Part shown: piece by piece, positions 6,109 to 7,299 of the stretch
Layout of the letters: each line of letters opens with the position of its first letter
Position numbering within the stretch: position 1 is the first letter of the stretch
Assembly (NCBI GenBank): GCA_900549495.1
Contig: UROL01000093.1
Location: 1 to 7,299 of the forward strand
Length of the DNA stretch: 7,299 bases
Source: an uncultured Eubacteriales bacterium
Lineage (GTDB): Bacteria; Bacillota; Clostridia; Oscillospirales; Oscillospiraceae
Direction: 5' to 3'
Position numbers and translations under genes: made by a program
Notes under the pieces: generated by a model
What the model was told of the DNA's origin: nothing
Database searches by the model: none
The model's input: the letters and a program-made list of their open reading frames with translations, nothing else

Positions 6109-6675
6109 TCAAAGAGAGGCCGTTTCGCTGTGGTCTCTGGATTCCAGCACCAGGCGGCGCAGGGTATCGTATTGGCTCCACAAAATGGGGTTGGTGTACT
6201 GCTGCCAGCTCTCCCGGTTTCCCTCCAGGAAGAATGAACGCATCCGGGAGGCAGAGATATCAATGGCCTTGGGGATATACAGCTCGGAGATATCCGCATC
6301 CCCCACCCCATCAAACCAGTTGATGCGGCGCTCTTCCTTGCCGGATATCAGCAGATCCGGATAATGGCCATACTGCTTCCGGACGTTTTCCAGCACATAT
6401 TCCCCCCAGGTGGCGTTGTTGCCCACGCCAATATCCGGCAGGGGGAACACCTGCACCTGCTCACCGAAGAGCAGGTGCAGAAGCTGCTCCCGAACGGCGT
6501 AGGGGAAGGGATTGTTTGCCGTGCCGGACTCCTGGGCCGAGCCCACAAAAATCCCCACCCGGCTGCACAGGCACAGCGCCGTGCGAATCATCTGCTCATG
6601 GCCGATGTGGATGGTCTGGAACCGGCCCACCAGGATGCCCAGGGAAAAGGTTTTTTCTTCCATACGCTGCGCCAC
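6109..6675 (-). CDS. NMN/NaMN adenylyltransferase, NadM-like nucleotidyltransferase family
   Basis: A 188-residue nucleotidyltransferase of the HxGH superfamily, which transfers AMP from ATP. It has GRFQTIHIGHEQMI near residues 17-30 (H23 and H26 of the HxGH motif) and ISASRMRSF at 140-148 (the ISxxxxR motif). 'GRFQ' rather than 'GGTFDP' places it with NadM-type enzymes rather than classical NadD; the usual Pro after GRFQ is Thr here. No Nudix domain is fused. Lying between nadE and pncB, it most likely converts NaMN to NaAD, though NMN could also be used. I start at GTG 6675, which has GGAG eight bases upstream and lies 2 nt after the nadE stop; ATG 6663 is the alternative. A perfect 12-bp inverted repeat (6451-6480) sits inside the gene. 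Confidence 0.82.
   Translation of the reverse strand: MAQRMEEKTFSLGILVGRFQTIHIGHEQMIRTALCLCSRVGIFVGSAQESGTANNPFPYAVREQLLHLLFGEQVQVFPLPDIGVGNNATWGEYVLENVRKQYGHYPDLLISGKEERRINWFDGVGDADISELYIPKAIDISASRMRSFFLEGNRESWQQYTNPILWSQYDTLRRLVLESRDHSETASL
6451..6480. repeat. perfect 12-bp inverted repeat inside the adenylyltransferase gene
   Basis: CTGCACCTGCTC (6451-6462) and GAGCAGGTGCAG (6469-6480) are exact reverse complements around a 6-nt spacer. They encode part of residues ~66-75 of the protein. There is no T run after it on either strand, so it is not an ordinary terminator. In mRNA it would form a very stable hairpin. Confidence 0.7.
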
Positions 6676-6677
6676 CC

Positions 6678-7299
6678 TCAGAGCTCCGGCCGGAAGGCGG
6701 GCATCAGCTCCAGCTTGAATTGATTCAGCCGGTGCAGCCTGTCAATTTTTGCCTTTTTTTCGCTGTCTTCCATCTGGCCGGTGCGGATATAGCGATCCAG
6801 CTCATCATAGCGGAAGCCCAGGTTTTCCTCGTCGGTTTTGCCGCAGAGGCCGTCAATGGGAACCTTATCCACCAGAATCTCCGGCAGACCCAGCTCCCGG
6901 CCGATGGCCTTCACCTCCTGCACCGTCAGCTGGGAGCAGGGGCTGAAATCCCCGGCGGCATCGCCGTAGCGGGTGGAGTAGCCCACCCAATCCTCGGACA
7001 GATTGCAGGTATTGGCTACCCGACCGTTGTGGCTCTGGGATACAGCATACAGCACGGACATACGAATTCTGGGAGGCAGATTGGTGCGGGACTGGCTGGA
7101 CAGGGCAAAGGGCATCGCCGCCTTTACCGCCTCCACCGCTTCGCCGATGTTGATTTCATAGCTGGGAATCCCCAAATGCGACACCAGCAGCCGGGCCATA
7201 TCGATATCCTGCTGCTCACCGCAGGGCATGAGGACACCCAGCACCCGGTCCTTCCCCAGGGCCTCCACACACAGGGCGGCCACCACAGAGCTGTCCTTC
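6678..7299 (-). CDS. nadE: NAD+ synthetase (5' end beyond right edge)
   Basis: The frame is open to the right edge. The codons at 7298-7281 read KDSSVV, the tail of the PP-loop SGGxDSS that binds ATP, so the start lies outside the window and only the front of the protein is missing. The enzyme turns nicotinate adenine dinucleotide into NAD+ by ATP-driven amidation. Other family motifs are seen: 'VLMPCGEQQDIDMARLL', 'ANTCNLSEDWVGYSTRYGDAAGDFSP' (the NxSExxxGYxTxxGD substrate loop) and 'GLCGKTDEENLGFRYDELDRYI'. Whether it is the ammonia-dependent short form or carries an N-terminal glutaminase domain cannot be decided here. Its TGA lies 2 nt before the GTG of the adenylyltransferase gene, so it is the upstream gene of the NAD operon; the operon promoter is outside the window. 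Confidence 0.93.
   Translation of the reverse strand, partial: KDSSVVAALCVEALGKDRVLGVLMPCGEQQDIDMARLLVSHLGIPSYEINIGEAVEAVKAAMPFALSSQSRTNLPPRIRMSVLYAVSQSHNGRVANTCNLSEDWVGYSTRYGDAAGDFSPCSQLTVQEVKAIGRELGLPEILVDKVPIDGLCGKTDEENLGFRYDELDRYIRTGQMEDSEKKAKIDRLHRLNQFKLELMPAFRPEL

Noticed and set aside
6093..6314. Longer start for pncB reading back to 6314
   Set aside because: The extra residues lie over the adenylyltransferase gene in another frame, and MKLDP at 6092 has a good AAAGGA site and matches the family N-terminus.

Overview
The window looks like a GC-rich Clostridia chromosome, most likely an Oscillospiraceae gut anaerobe of the Flavonifractor/Oscillibacter type. That guess rests on GC-rich codon choice, strong Shine-Dalgarno sites, the Firmicutes-style acetate kinase, RqcH and Mini-III sequences, and an ECF sigma gene coupled to a large membrane protein. 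No rRNA or other taxonomic marker is present, so the placement is an inference.

Layout. Positions 2-364 (+) hold the 3' end of an ABC exporter gene, closed by a strong intrinsic terminator. A 393-nt non-coding stretch follows, with a good sigma-70 promoter and an operator-like palindrome. Positions 758-1909 (+) start as acetate kinase but switch in frame, at about 1652-1675, to the C-terminal part of Mini-ribonuclease III. Positions 1911-2486 (+) start as the NFACT-N domain of RqcH but switch in frame, at about 2222-2237, to the C-terminal half of an ECF-type sigma factor. An intact gene for a single-pass, sigma-linked extracytoplasmic protein (2483-3922, +) overlaps it by ATGA and ends at a bidirectional terminator. 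On the minus strand come a small, AT-richer nucleotidyltransferase gene (4102-4713) and a tight NAD salvage operon transcribed right to left: nadE (partial, runs off the right edge), a GRFQ-type NMN/NaMN adenylyltransferase gene, and pncB.

How the genes work together. PncB, the adenylyltransferase and NadE supply the three steps of the Preiss-Handler route: nicotinate to NaMN, NaMN to NaAD, NaAD to NAD+. The sigma C-terminus and the membrane protein are the remains or whole of an extracytoplasmic signalling pair. AckA would make ATP and acetate from acetyl phosphate, but the version here lacks its C-terminal quarter.

The most notable point is the pair of in-frame gene-to-gene switches that bound a block of about 580 nt carrying mrnC-3' and rqcH-5'. 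Four unrelated housekeeping or regulatory genes are each cut, and both switches fall where the partner proteins probably share short sequence. An assembly or library chimera is the simplest explanation. A real short-homology rearrangement is the alternative. I see no CRISPR array, transposase, tRNA or rRNA.
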